From Streptomyces cinnamoneus (GTDB taxonomy: Bacteria; Actinomycetota; Actinomycetes; Streptomycetales; Streptomycetaceae), in contig NZ_BMVB01000001.1 of the NCBI RefSeq assembly GCF_014650495.1, positions 42,003-106,002 on the forward strand: 64,000 nucleotides of DNA, written 5' to 3'. The notes below the pieces were generated by a model. The model was not told where the DNA came from. It worked only from the letters and a program-made list of their open reading frames with translations, and ran no database searches. Both the position numbers and the translations under genes were made by a program. This document shows, piece by piece, positions 27,318 through 38,870 of this stretch (its first letter is position 1; each line of letters opens with the position of its first letter).

Positions 27318-27928
27318 TCCTTGCCGTTCAGGTTCACCGAGAGTGCGAGCCCTTTGAGCCGGAAGTCGCCGCCGGTCGCGGACCAGGCGTGCGACTTCAC
27401 GCCGGTCACCGAGACGTCGGCGGCCTGCAGGCCGAACCGGCCCGGGCGGCCGCGGATCCCGGCCACCCGGTCCAGCGTCGAGGCGTCCCGGCCGATCTGC
27501 ACCTCGCCGAACCGGGCGTCGCCCACGAGGTCCTGCCCGTGGATCACCAGGTGGTCCACCGTGACGTCCCCGGCGTCACCGCCGGCCGTCAGCTTGAACA
27601 CGACCCTGCCCAGGGGCGTGTCGACCTTCGCCGCCTGGCAGAGGTCCGACAGCGTCGCCCTGCCGATGCCCAGCAGGGCGCCCGGGTGCCCCTCGCCGTC
27701 GGCGGAGCGGCCGACGTCGACGAACGAGGCCAGGCCCTTGCTCGTCAACTGCCCGGAGGAGACCTGGAACGCCGTGCCCGAGACGGCGAACGACGCCGCC
27801 AGCACGCCTTCCGCCATGGCGACGGACATCGCCGCGACGGCCGCCACGGCGGGCAGGGCCACCAGGGCCGCCTTCCGCCAGGCGGTCCGGCCCCCGGGCG
27901 GCCTGTTCCGGTCGCCGGCTCGGCTCAT
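27308..27928 (-). CDS. DUF6230-type secreted protein
   Basis: The 206-residue protein has a hydrophobic signal segment (ALVALPAVAAVAAMSVAMAEG) ending with AASFAVSGTAF. This resembles the start of the Streptomyces proteins once labelled cholesterol esterase and now DUF6230. The rest is beta-rich with Gly and Asp turns, including CQAAKVDTPLGRVVFKLTAGG. I used the ATG at 27928, behind a G-rich ribosome site. It is divergent from the PKS gene (274 nt apart) and coupled to the DUF6114 gene. Activity is unknown. Confidence 0.6.
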   Translation of the reverse strand: MSRAGDRNRPPGGRTAWRKAALVALPAVAAVAAMSVAMAEGVLAASFAVSGTAFQVSSGQLTSKGLASFVDVGRSADGEGHPGALLGIGRATLSDLCQAAKVDTPLGRVVFKLTAGGDAGDVTVDHLVIHGQDLVGDARFGEVQIGRDASTLDRVAGIRGRPGRFGLQAADVSVTGVKSHAWSATGGDFRLKGLALSVNLNGKECF

Positions 27929-28202
27929 GCCCGGGTCCCCCCCTTCGTTCCGCACCACAGGGCTGGATGCCCAGCACGCCGGAGGGCATCCGCGGATGCC
28001 GCCCCACCCACTCGAAAGAGGCCGTCGTTCGCCTCCTGGGAGTCCTAAAGCCCCGTGCGCCACACGGCAATTGCCGGCTATTCGTCCGCGCTTTCGCGCC
28101 CTTCATGCGAAGGGGTTGCCGTCCGTTTGCGTCCATTCCAGACGGTTAGTGATATCAGCGCCGCGTCGCGATCGATTGGTTCCCGGAAAGGGCTGAGAAA
28201 CC

Positions 28203-31200
28203 ATGGGCGTTGACGGATACGGCACGGTCTCCTACGGCACGGTTCCCGACGACGGCCTGATCGCGGTGGTGGGTGCGTCCTGCCGCCTCCCCGGGGGCAT
28301 CACGGACCTCGCCGGGCTCTGGCAGGCCCTGGACGAGGGCCGCGACGTCATCACGAACGTGCCGGCCGACCGCTTCGACGCCACCCGGTTCGTGGACCCG
28401 TCGACGCCGCGCCCGGGCAAGAGCTACACCGACGCCGGCGGCTTCCTCGACGACATCGCCGGCTTCGACGCGGACTACTTCGGCATCTCGCCCAAGGAGG
28501 CCGCCCAGATGGACCCGCAGCAGCGGCTGCTGCTGGAGCTGGCGGCCGAGGCGTGCGACGACGCGGGCATCGCCCCGGCACGGCTGGCCGGCTCGGACAC
28601 GGCCGTCCTCGTGGGCATTTCCGACCACTCCTACGGCGCGCTGCAGCTGCTCATGACCGAGACCGTCAACGCCTACACGATGTCCGGGGCCGCCTCCTCG
28701 ATCGCCGCCAACCGCATCTCGCACGCCTTCGACCTGCGCGGCCCGAGCCTGGCCGTCGACACGGCCTGTTCCTCCTCGCTCGTGGCGCTCGTCCAGGGCT
28801 GCCAGCTCCTGCTGGCGGGCGCCGGGCGCGCCGCGTTCGTCGGCGGGGTCAACCTGCTGCTGAGCCCCTATCACTTCGTGGGCTTCTCCCAGGCGTCGAT
28901 GCTCTCCCCGACCGGCAGGTGCCGGTCGTTCTCGGCCGGAGCCGACGGCTACGTGCGCGCCGAGGGCGGCGGCATGGTCCTGCTGAAGCGCCTGGCCGAC
29001 GCGCTGGCCGACGGCGACCGCGTCCACGGCGTGATCGTCGGCAGCGCGTCCAACAGCGACGGGCGGACCCCGGGCCTGGCCCTGCCCCGGGCGGAGGCCC
29101 AGGAGGGCCTGCTGCGCCGGCTCTACGACCGGTGCGGCATCGCCCCCGACGACCTCGCCTACCTGGAGGCGCACGGCACCGGCACCCCGGTCGGCGACCC
29201 CGTCGAGTGCGAGGCCATCGGCCGGGCCCTGGGCAGCCGCCGCACCCGGGGCGACCTCCCGATCGGCTCGGTCAAGTCCAACCTCGGGCACCTGGAGCCC
29301 GCATCGGGCATGGCCGGGCTCCTGAAGGGGCTGCTCGTGCTGCGGCACGGCGTCATCCCGCCGACCCTGCACGCCCTGCCGCCCAGCCCGCACGTCGACT
29401 TCGCCGCCCTGCGCCTCGCACCCGCGGTGGAACACCGGACCGCCCCCGACGGCGCCCGGGGCGTGGTCGGGGTCAACTCCTTCGGCTTCGGAGGGGCCAA
29501 CGCCCATGTGATCCTCGCGGCGCCCCCGCCGGCGCCCGCCCGGACCGTCGCCCCGCCGCAGGAGGCGCACCGCCCCGTCGTCGTCTCGGCACGCTCCCGG
29601 GAGGCGCTCGCCGAAGCAGTCCGGCGCACGGCCGCCCGCCTGGAGAACGCCGCCGACGAGGAGTTCTACGACCTGGCGTACACCTCCTGCCTGCGGCGCG
29701 GCCGCCACCCGCACCGGGCCGCGGTGCTCGCCACCGGCCCCGCCGAGGCCGCGGCCCGGCTCACCCGCCTCGCGGGCCGACTGGCACCCCCCGGACCCGA
29801 GGCCCCACCCGACGACCCCACAGCACCGCAGGCCGCGGATGCGCCCGCGACGACCGCCGACGAAGCCGGTGCGGCGCCGGCCGCTGCCGAGGTCGCGGCG
29901 CCCGCCGCCGAGGACGAGGCGTCCGCCGTCGCCGACGGCACGGCCCTGGGGCACGGCGTCACCCACGGCCGCATCGTCTTCGCGTTCTCCGGCAACGGCT
30001 CCCAGTGGGCCGGCATGGGAGCGGACCTCCTCGCCCGGGACCCCGTCTTCCGGGAGGCCGTCCGGACCGTCGACGCCCTGCTGGCCCCCCGCACCGGCTG
30101 GTCGGTGGCCGAAGCCCTGACCGACCCCGCGCTCGCCACGCGCATGGCCGCCACCGAGATCTCCCAGCCCCTGCTGTTCACCGTCCAGGTGGCCCTGACC
30201 GAGGTGCTCAGGCACCGGGGCGTCGAGCCGGCCGCCGTCGTCGGGCACAGCGTCGGCGAGATCGCGGCGGCCTACGTGGCGGGTGCGCTCACCCTGGCCG
30301 AGGCCGCCCGGGTCATCGCCGCGCGCGGGCGCGCCCAGGCCGCCACGGCGGGCGCCGGGCGCATGGCCGCCGTGTCCCTGCCGCGGGACCGGGCGGAGAA
30401 ACTGCTCGAAATCCACCCCGACGTCACGATCGCGTGCGTGAACACCGGCCGCGACGTCACGGTCTCGGGGCCCGAGAGCCAACTGGCCGCGCTCCGGGAC
30501 GAGCTCGCGGCCCAGGGCGTCGCCTGCACCCTCCTCGACGTCGACTACGCCTTCCACAGCCCGGCCATGAACCCCGTCGAGCGCCCGCTGACGGCAGCGC
30601 TCCAAGGACTGCGCCCCGCCCCCACCCGCATCCCCATGGTCTCCGCCGTCACCGCCGCCACCGTGGAGGGGCCCGAACTGGACGCCGCCTACTGGTGGCG
30701 CAACGTCCGCGAACCCGTGCTCTTCGCACCGGCGGTGCAGTACCTGCTCGGCAAGGGGTACGACGTGTTCGTCGACGTCGGCCCGCACCCCATCCTGCGG
30801 CCCTACCTGCGCCGGCTGACGGAGAAGAGCAGTGCGCCCGTGGCCGTCGTACCGACCCTCGTCAGGAACGAGGACGGACCGGCGGCGCTGCACACCGCCG
30901 TGGCCGCGCTGGCCGCGGCCGGCGCCGGCCTGGAGTGGGCCGTCCCCTTCCCCGTCCCCGGCCGCGTCGTGGACCTGCCCGCCTACCCCTGGCAGCGGCA
31001 GCGGCACTGGAACGGCTCCCGCGGCGCCTGGTCGGGAACCTTCCACGACGAGGGCGTGGACCACCCCCTGCTCGGCGACCGGCTGCCGCTGTACGAGCCG
31101 GCGTGGCGCGGCGCCGTCGAGCCCGTGCTCGTGCCCTGGCTGGCCGACCACCGGGTCGCCGGCTCGGTGGTGCTGCCCGCCACCGGCTACGCGGAGATGG

Positions 31201-34200
31201 CCCTGGCCGCGGGCCGGCGGGCGCTGGGCGCCCGGGCGGAGCTGGAACACCTGGAGATCACACGCGCCCTGCCCGTCCCCTGGCAGAACCCGGCAGCCGT
31301 CCACCTCCACCTGAACCTGGCGCCGGACGACGGCGCCGTCACCATCACCAGCGCCACCGGCCGTGTGGGGGAGCCGGTGCACCACGCCCGAGGCCGGGTG
31401 CGCCGGCTGCTGCGACCCCGGCCCGCCCCGCTCGACGTCGCGGCCGTCCGCGCCCGGTGCGCCGGCCACATGGAACCCGAGGAGCTCTACGCGAGCGCGG
31501 CGGCGGCCGGACTCGACTACGGGCCGGCCTTCCGGACCCTGCGCAGCCTGCACGTGGGCGACGGCGAAGTCCTCGCCGCCTACCGGCACGAGGCGCCGTC
31601 CGACGCCTACGAAGCCCACCCGGCCGTGCTGGACGGCGCCCTCCAGAGCGGACTCCCGCTCATGGCCGACGCCCTGCGGCGCGGGCAGTCGTTCCTGCCC
31701 GGTGCCGTCGACGCCCTGCGCCTTTGGCAACAACCCCCGGACCGGGGCCTGTTCCACCTCCGCGAACGCTGCCGCAGCCGCACGGAGATCTGCTGGGACG
31801 TCACCGTCACCGACGAGGACGGCACCGTCGTGGCCGAGCTGGAGGGCTGCAGGCTGCGGCGCTTCCCCGGCCTGCGCACCACACCGCTGACCCGCCAGGC
31901 CGACGTCCTGCGGGCCCGGCCCCGCACGGACCTGCCCGCCGCCCGCTCGCCGCTGCCCCCGCCGGCCGGCATCCTGGCCGCAGCCCAGCCGCACCTCGAC
32001 GCCCTGCGCACGGCCTGGCGACCGCTCCACTACGAGCAGGTGCAGCGCCTCCACAAGCACATCCTCGGGCTCGGCTTCGCCGAGCTCCTCACCGGCTTCC
32101 TGGCCGATCCCGCGGCGCCCTTCACCGTCGGGCAGATCACCGGCCCGGACACCGCCCCGCACCTGCTCCGGCTCTACCGGATGCTGCTGCCCATGCTCGA
32201 ACGCCAGGGCCTCGCCAAGCGCGGGGAGGACGACACCTGGCGGCTGACCGAGCGCGCGTCGACCTCACAGGAGGCGGCGGCCCGCTTCCTGCGCGACCAC
32301 CCCGCCTACGTCACCGAGGCATCCCTGGTGGTGAGCCACGGGCAACGACTGGGGGACGTGCTGCGGGGGACCCGGGACCCGCTGGAGATCCTCGCCGAGG
32401 GCGGCGCCGACCTGATGGAGCAGTTCTTCGACATCGCCCCCTGGTCACGCTTCCACAACCGCATGGCGCAGGCGCTTTTGACGGAGATGCTGCGGCACTG
32501 GCCCGCCGACCGCCCCCTGCGCGTCCTGGAGGTCGGCGCCGGCACGGGCGGCACCGCCGCCGCCCTGCTGCCGCTGCTGCCGCCGGAGCGCACCCACTAC
32601 GTCTTCTCCGACGTCTCCCCCTTCTTCCTCGGCCGCGCCGAGAAGCGTTTCTCCGCCCACGACTTCGTCACCTACCGCACCTACGACCTGGACACCGACC
32701 CCGCCGAACAGGGCCTGGCCGACGCCTCCTTCGACCTGATCGTGGCCTCCAACGCCCTCCACACCGCCAAGGACCTGCACCGCTCCCTGACCCGGGTGGG
32801 CCGCCTGCTGGCCCCCGGCGGGCAGCTCCTGGTCATCGAGCAGCACGACCCCGAGAGCCTCGCGGTGTTCTTCGGCGCCCTGGAGAGCTTCTGGAGCCAC
32901 ACCGACCGCGACCTGCGCCCCGACACCCTGCTGCTGCCGGCCGCCCGCTGGCCGGAGCTGCTGCGCGCGTGCGGCTTCACCGACGTCGTCCGCACCGGCG
33001 ACGAGCGCCGCGGCACCCGGCCCCACGGCTCCGTCCTGCTGGCCGCCGCCCCGGCCCGCCCCACGGCCCCCGCCGCCCCGCCCGCCTGCGACCGCACCAC
33101 CACGTGGGTCGTGGCGGGGGAGAGCACCGCCTGCGGGGACCTGCCCGGGGCGGTGGCCCGGGAACTGGAGAGCGCAGGCGGGAGCGTCGTACGCGTCCCC
33201 GCCGCCCCCACCACCCCCGAGGACTGGGCCCGTACCCTCCCCGGCGACGGGTCCGCCGTCTCCGTCGTCCTCCTCCTGGACCGCACGGGAGAACCCGGCC
33301 CCGCACCGGAGGCACTGCTCGACCTCACCACCCGCCGCGCCGCGGTCCTGCGGGCGCTCGCGGCCACCTGCACAGGACCGGCCGGCGGCAGCGGACCGGA
33401 CCTGTGGCTGGTGACCCGCCCCAGCGGCGCCCTGCCCGCCCCCGAACGCCCCGCGGCCCCCGCCGACGCCGCCGTCTGGGGCCTTGCCCGCACCCTGGCC
33501 AACGAACATCCCGAACTGGCCGTGCGCCGCGTCTCCCTCGACGACACGGCCGACGGTGCCGGCGACGACCCGGCCGACAACGCCCGCCGACTCGTCCGCG
33601 AACTGCTCGACGCGGGCGAGGAGGACGAGATCGTCCTCACGGCCCGCGGCCGTTTCGTCCCCCGGGCGGTCGACGTGACCGAGGTCCCCCAGGGCACCGC
33701 CCCCGCCCACGAAGTGCCCGCCTACGCCCTGGAGGTACGCGACCCGGGGCTGTCGTACCGGCTGGCCTGGACCGAGACCGACCCTCCGGACGAGCCCGGC
33801 CCCGGCCAGGTGGTCGTCGCCGTGCGCGCCGCCGCGCTGAACTACCTCGACGTGATGCGGACGATGGGCCTCGTCCCGCCCGCCGACGGGGCACAGCGCC
33901 TCGCCCGGCAGCCGGGCCCCGGCATGGAGTGCGCCGGGACCGTCGAGGCGGTCGGCGACGGCGTCACCTCCGTCGCCCCCGGGGACCGCGTCTTCGGCGT
34001 GGCGCCCGGTACCTTCGCCTCCCACGCCGTCACCACCGAGCACGCCCTCGCCAGGATGCCGGAGCGGATGACGTTCACCGAGGCGGCCACCCTGCCGGTG
34101 GTCTTCCTGACGGTCCACTACGCGCTGGGGCACCTCGCCCGGCTCGCCGCCGGCGAGACGGTCCTCGTGCACGGCGGGGCCGGCGGCGTGGGGCTCGCCG

Positions 34201-35951
34201 CGCTGCAGTTCGCCCGCCGCCGCGGCGCCCGGGTCGTCGCCACGGCCGGCAGCGGCGTCAAACGCGACCTCCTCCGCATGCTCGGGGTCGAGCACGTCCT
34301 CGACTCCCGCTCGCTGCGCTTCGCCGAGGACGTCCGTGAGCTCACCGGCGGCCGGGGGGTCGACGTCGTCCTGAACTCCCTGGCCGGCGAGGCCATCCAG
34401 CGCGGCCTGGAGACCCTGCGGCCCGGCGGCCGCTTCGTCGAGCTGGGCAAGCGCGACATCCACGAGGACAAGCCGCTGCGCCTGCGGCCGTTCGCCAAGA
34501 ACATCGCCTTCTTCGGCGTCGACCTCGTCCAGCTGCTCCACGACCCCGACCTGGCCAAGGAGCAGTTCGCCGAGGTCGCCGCGCTGGTGCGGTGCGGCCG
34601 CTACCGGCCGCTGCTGCACAGCGTCCACCCCGCCGCACGCGTCACCGAGGCGTTCCGGCTCATGCAGCACTCCCGGCACATCGGCAAGGTCGTGGTGGCC
34701 TTCGACCCCCTAGACGAACCCCCGTCGGTCGAACGCGCCGTGCGGCCGGCCCGCTTCGACGGCCCCGGCACCTACCTCGTCACCGGCGGACTGAGCGGCT
34801 TCGGCGCGGCCACCGCCCGCTGGCTCGCCTCCCGGGGCGCCGGCCGCCTCGCCCTGGCCGGCCGCCGCGGCGCCGCCTCGCCCGAGGCGCCCGGCCTGCT
34901 GGCCGACCTCGCCGCCCGGGGGACGGTGGCCCGGGCGTACGCCGCCGACGTCTGCGACGCCGACGCGCTGCGGCGCATCGCCGAGGAGGCCGAGGCGGAC
35001 GGACACCCCCTGCGCGGCATCGTCCACTCCGCCATGCACCTCGACGACGCCTTCCTCACCAGGCTCTCCGACGAGCGCTTCCGGTCCGGGCTCGCCCCCA
35101 AGATGGCCGGCGGAGCGGCGCTCGACGCCCTCTCCCGCGGCCGGCCCCTCGACCTCTTCCTCGCCTACTCCTCGATCACCGCCGCCGTCGGCCACCTCGC
35201 CCAGTCCAGCTACGTGGCCGGAAACCTCTACCTGGAGGCCCTCGCCCGCAAGCGCCGCCGGGACGGCCTGCCCGCCACGACCCTCGCCCTCGGCGCGGTC
35301 GGGGAAACGGGCTACGTGGCCCGCAACAACCTCCAGGACACCCTGTCCCAGGCCGGCATCGAACCGGTCCGGCCCCACGAGGCGTTCGAGGTCGTGGACG
35401 AATTCCTCACCGGCGGCAGGGACGTCGCCGGGACCGGCCGCTACCAGTGGCGCTCCCTGGGCTCCCTCCTGCCGGCCCTGGGCGCACCGCGCTTCGCCGC
35501 CCTGATCCCCGCACTCGGCGGCGGCCCGGCCGTCACCCGTGACGAGATCCTCGCCAAGCTCGCCGCCATGGCACCGGAGGAGTCCGAGAAGTACATCGCC
35601 GACTCCCTCGCCCAGGGGCTCGCCGACGTCGCGGAACTGCCGCTGGAACAGATCGACCGCCACCGCCGGATCGACACCTACGGCGTCGACTCCCTCATGG
35701 CCACCGAGATGCTGGCCTCGCTCAGGCAGCAGTACGACGTCGACATCCCCCCGATGGAGCTGCTCCGCAGCGACGGCACGATCGCCGACATCGCCCGCAT
35801 CATCCACCTGCGGCTCGGCCTCGCGGCAGGCACCGGGTCCGGCGAGCCGGCCCGAATCCCGCCACCGCGAGCCGAACCCCGGCCACCCGGGGCGCCGTCC
35901 GGGGCGTCCTCCGACGGCACGGAGAAAGGAGAGGGCCACGCGCCCCGGTGA
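28203..35951 (+). CDS. Highly reducing type I polyketide synthase (KS-AT-DH-cMT-psiKR-ER-KR-ACP)
   Basis: The single 2582-residue module holds KS (about 19-440; Cys189 in DTACSSS, His324, His363), AT (590-900; Ser683 in GHSVGE, YAFHS motif), DH (955-1230; His983 in HxxxGxxxxP, Asp1144), C-methyltransferase (1310-1620; LEVGAGTGG near 1442), a pseudo-KR spacer, ER (1850-2170; HGGAGGVG), KR (2190-2400; Tyr2337) and ACP (Ser2497 in GVDSLM). All active sites are present. No thioesterase is seen, so release probably needs another protein, such as the acyltransferases upstream. The order matches iterative fungal-type highly reducing PKSs. The AT looks malonyl-specific, with methyl branches from SAM. 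It should make a reduced, branched acyl chain. Confidence 0.9.
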   Translation: MGVDGYGTVSYGTVPDDGLIAVVGASCRLPGGITDLAGLWQALDEGRDVITNVPADRFDATRFVDPSTPRPGKSYTDAGGFLDDIAGFDADYFGISPKEAAQMDPQQRLLLELAAEACDDAGIAPARLAGSDTAVLVGISDHSYGALQLLMTETVNAYTMSGAASSIAANRISHAFDLRGPSLAVDTACSSSLVALVQGCQLLLAGAGRAAFVGGVNLLLSPYHFVGFSQASMLSPTGRCRSFSAGADGYVRAEGGGMVLLKRLADALADGDRVHGVIVGSASNSDGRTPGLALPRAEAQEGLLRRLYDRCGIAPDDLAYLEAHGTGTPVGDPVECEAIGRALGSRRTRGDLPIGSVKSNLGHLEPASGMAGLLKGLLVLRHGVIPPTLHALPPSPHVDFAALRLAPAVEHRTAPDGARGVVGVNSFGFGGANAHVILAAPPPAPARTVAPPQEAHRPVVVSARSREALAEAVRRTAARLENAADEEFYDLAYTSCLRRGRHPHRAAVLATGPAEAAARLTRLAGRLAPPGPEAPPDDPTAPQAADAPATTADEAGAAPAAAEVAAPAAEDEASAVADGTALGHGVTHGRIVFAFSGNGSQWAGMGADLLARDPVFREAVRTVDALLAPRTGWSVAEALTDPALATRMAATEISQPLLFTVQVALTEVLRHRGVEPAAVVGHSVGEIAAAYVAGALTLAEAARVIAARGRAQAATAGAGRMAAVSLPRDRAEKLLEIHPDVTIACVNTGRDVTVSGPESQLAALRDELAAQGVACTLLDVDYAFHSPAMNPVERPLTAALQGLRPAPTRIPMVSAVTAATVEGPELDAAYWWRNVREPVLFAPAVQYLLGKGYDVFVDVGPHPILRPYLRRLTEKSSAPVAVVPTLVRNEDGPAALHTAVAALAAAGAGLEWAVPFPVPGRVVDLPAYPWQRQRHWNGSRGAWSGTFHDEGVDHPLLGDRLPLYEPAWRGAVEPVLVPWLADHRVAGSVVLPATGYAEMALAAGRRALGARAELEHLEITRALPVPWQNPAAVHLHLNLAPDDGAVTITSATGRVGEPVHHARGRVRRLLRPRPAPLDVAAVRARCAGHMEPEELYASAAAAGLDYGPAFRTLRSLHVGDGEVLAAYRHEAPSDAYEAHPAVLDGALQSGLPLMADALRRGQSFLPGAVDALRLWQQPPDRGLFHLRERCRSRTEICWDVTVTDEDGTVVAELEGCRLRRFPGLRTTPLTRQADVLRARPRTDLPAARSPLPPPAGILAAAQPHLDALRTAWRPLHYEQVQRLHKHILGLGFAELLTGFLADPAAPFTVGQITGPDTAPHLLRLYRMLLPMLERQGLAKRGEDDTWRLTERASTSQEAAARFLRDHPAYVTEASLVVSHGQRLGDVLRGTRDPLEILAEGGADLMEQFFDIAPWSRFHNRMAQALLTEMLRHWPADRPLRVLEVGAGTGGTAAALLPLLPPERTHYVFSDVSPFFLGRAEKRFSAHDFVTYRTYDLDTDPAEQGLADASFDLIVASNALHTAKDLHRSLTRVGRLLAPGGQLLVIEQHDPESLAVFFGALESFWSHTDRDLRPDTLLLPAARWPELLRACGFTDVVRTGDERRGTRPHGSVLLAAAPARPTAPAAPPACDRTTTWVVAGESTACGDLPGAVARELESAGGSVVRVPAAPTTPEDWARTLPGDGSAVSVVLLLDRTGEPGPAPEALLDLTTRRAAVLRALAATCTGPAGGSGPDLWLVTRPSGALPAPERPAAPADAAVWGLARTLANEHPELAVRRVSLDDTADGAGDDPADNARRLVRELLDAGEEDEIVLTARGRFVPRAVDVTEVPQGTAPAHEVPAYALEVRDPGLSYRLAWTETDPPDEPGPGQVVVAVRAAALNYLDVMRTMGLVPPADGAQRLARQPGPGMECAGTVEAVGDGVTSVAPGDRVFGVAPGTFASHAVTTEHALARMPERMTFTEAATLPVVFLTVHYALGHLARLAAGETVLVHGGAGGVGLAALQFARRRGARVVATAGSGVKRDLLRMLGVEHVLDSRSLRFAEDVRELTGGRGVDVVLNSLAGEAIQRGLETLRPGGRFVELGKRDIHEDKPLRLRPFAKNIAFFGVDLVQLLHDPDLAKEQFAEVAALVRCGRYRPLLHSVHPAARVTEAFRLMQHSRHIGKVVVAFDPLDEPPSVERAVRPARFDGPGTYLVTGGLSGFGAATARWLASRGAGRLALAGRRGAASPEAPGLLADLAARGTVARAYAADVCDADALRRIAEEAEADGHPLRGIVHSAMHLDDAFLTRLSDERFRSGLAPKMAGGAALDALSRGRPLDLFLAYSSITAAVGHLAQSSYVAGNLYLEALARKRRRDGLPATTLALGAVGETGYVARNNLQDTLSQAGIEPVRPHEAFEVVDEFLTGGRDVAGTGRYQWRSLGSLLPALGAPRFAALIPALGGGPAVTRDEILAKLAAMAPEESEKYIADSLAQGLADVAELPLEQIDRHRRIDTYGVDSLMATEMLASLRQQYDVDIPPMELLRSDGTIADIARIIHLRLGLAAGTGSGEPARIPPPRAEPRPPGAPSGASSDGTEKGEGHAPR

Positions 35952-36759
35952 GCGTCCCCCCGACGCCTTCTACGCCCTGTGGCTCGACTCGACGATGACG
36001 TACTCCTGCGCCCTGTGGGCCGACGGGGACAGTCTCCGGCAGGCCCAGCTCCGCAAGATCGACCACCACGTCGCCCAGGCGGCGGCGGGCTCCGCCGGCC
36101 GGGTGCTGGACCTGGGCTGCGGGTGGGGCGGCACCCTCCGGCGACTGACCGCCGCCCACGGCGTCCGGCACGCCGTGGGCCTCACCCGCAGCCCGCAGCA
36201 GGCCGCCCGGGCCCGCGCCCGGGCCGGCCCCCGCTGCGAGGTACGGCTGGAGGACTGGACCGCCCACCGGCCGGACGCGCCCTACGACGCGATCCTGTGC
36301 ATCGGGGCGTTCGAACACGTCGCCGGCCTGCGGCTGTCGCGGGACGAGAAGGTCGCCGGCTACCGGGCCTTCTTCTCCCGGTGCCGCTCCTGGCTGCGCC
36401 CCGGCGGCCTGCTCACCCTCCAGACGATCGCCCTCGGCTACCCCGCGGACGGCCCGGGCGAGGCCCGGGACGCCCTGCGCATGGCCCTCACCCTCCTCCC
36501 CGGCTCCCAGCTCCCCACCCTGGCCGAGATCCACGAGGCCAGCGCGGACCTCCTCACCTGCGTCCGGATGCGCAACGACCACGACGACTACGCCCGCACC
36601 TGCCAGTGCTGGCTGCAGCGGCTGCTGGCCGCCCGCGACCGGGCCGTCGCCCTCGCCGGCGACGCGACCGTCACGGAGTACGAGCAGTACCTGCGCGCCT
36701 CGGTGCGGCTGTTCGAGCTCGGCTGCATGAGCCTGCTGCGCCTCACCTTCCGGCGGTAG
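35938..36759 (+). CDS. Cyclopropane-synthase-like SAM methyltransferase, start uncertain
   Basis: The product resembles cyclopropane fatty-acid synthases: FYALWLDSTMTYSCALW at the start, the SAM motif VLDLGCGWGGTLRRL, IGAFEHVAGLRLS, and a conserved C-terminal half. The family start must precede that first motif, yet no ATG, GTG or TTG lies in frame nearby. Either an ACG at 35938 behind AAGGAGAG is used, or one C is missing from the C6 run at 35955-35960. With an extra C, the GTG at 35948, which overlaps the PKS stop, would read straight into the family motif. It probably methylates or cyclopropanates the PKS product. Confidence 0.7.
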   Translation, partial: TRPGERPPDAFYALWLDSTMTYSCALWADGDSLRQAQLRKIDHHVAQAAAGSAGRVLDLGCGWGGTLRRLTAAHGVRHAVGLTRSPQQAARARARAGPRCEVRLEDWTAHRPDAPYDAILCIGAFEHVAGLRLSRDEKVAGYRAFFSRCRSWLRPGGLLTLQTIALGYPADGPGEARDALRMALTLLPGSQLPTLAEIHEASADLLTCVRMRNDHDDYARTCQCWLQRLLAARDRAVALAGDATVTEYEQYLRASVRLFELGCMSLLRLTFRR

Positions 36760-36786
36760 GCAGCGCACGGAGCGTCCGCCGTGCGC

Positions 36787-38853
<2,067 letters not shown>

Positions 38854-38870
38854 CTCCGCATCCTCCTGGC

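Noticed and set aside
30500..30580. Methylmalonyl specificity of the AT domain
   Set aside because: The site reads GHSVGE and YAFHS rather than GHSQGE and YASHS, and a C-methyltransferase is present, so malonyl-CoA is more likely.
28155..32162. 1335-residue leftward frame opposite the PKS
   Set aside because: It is a GC-bias shadow of the PKS gene, with low-complexity Gly/Arg content and no domain.
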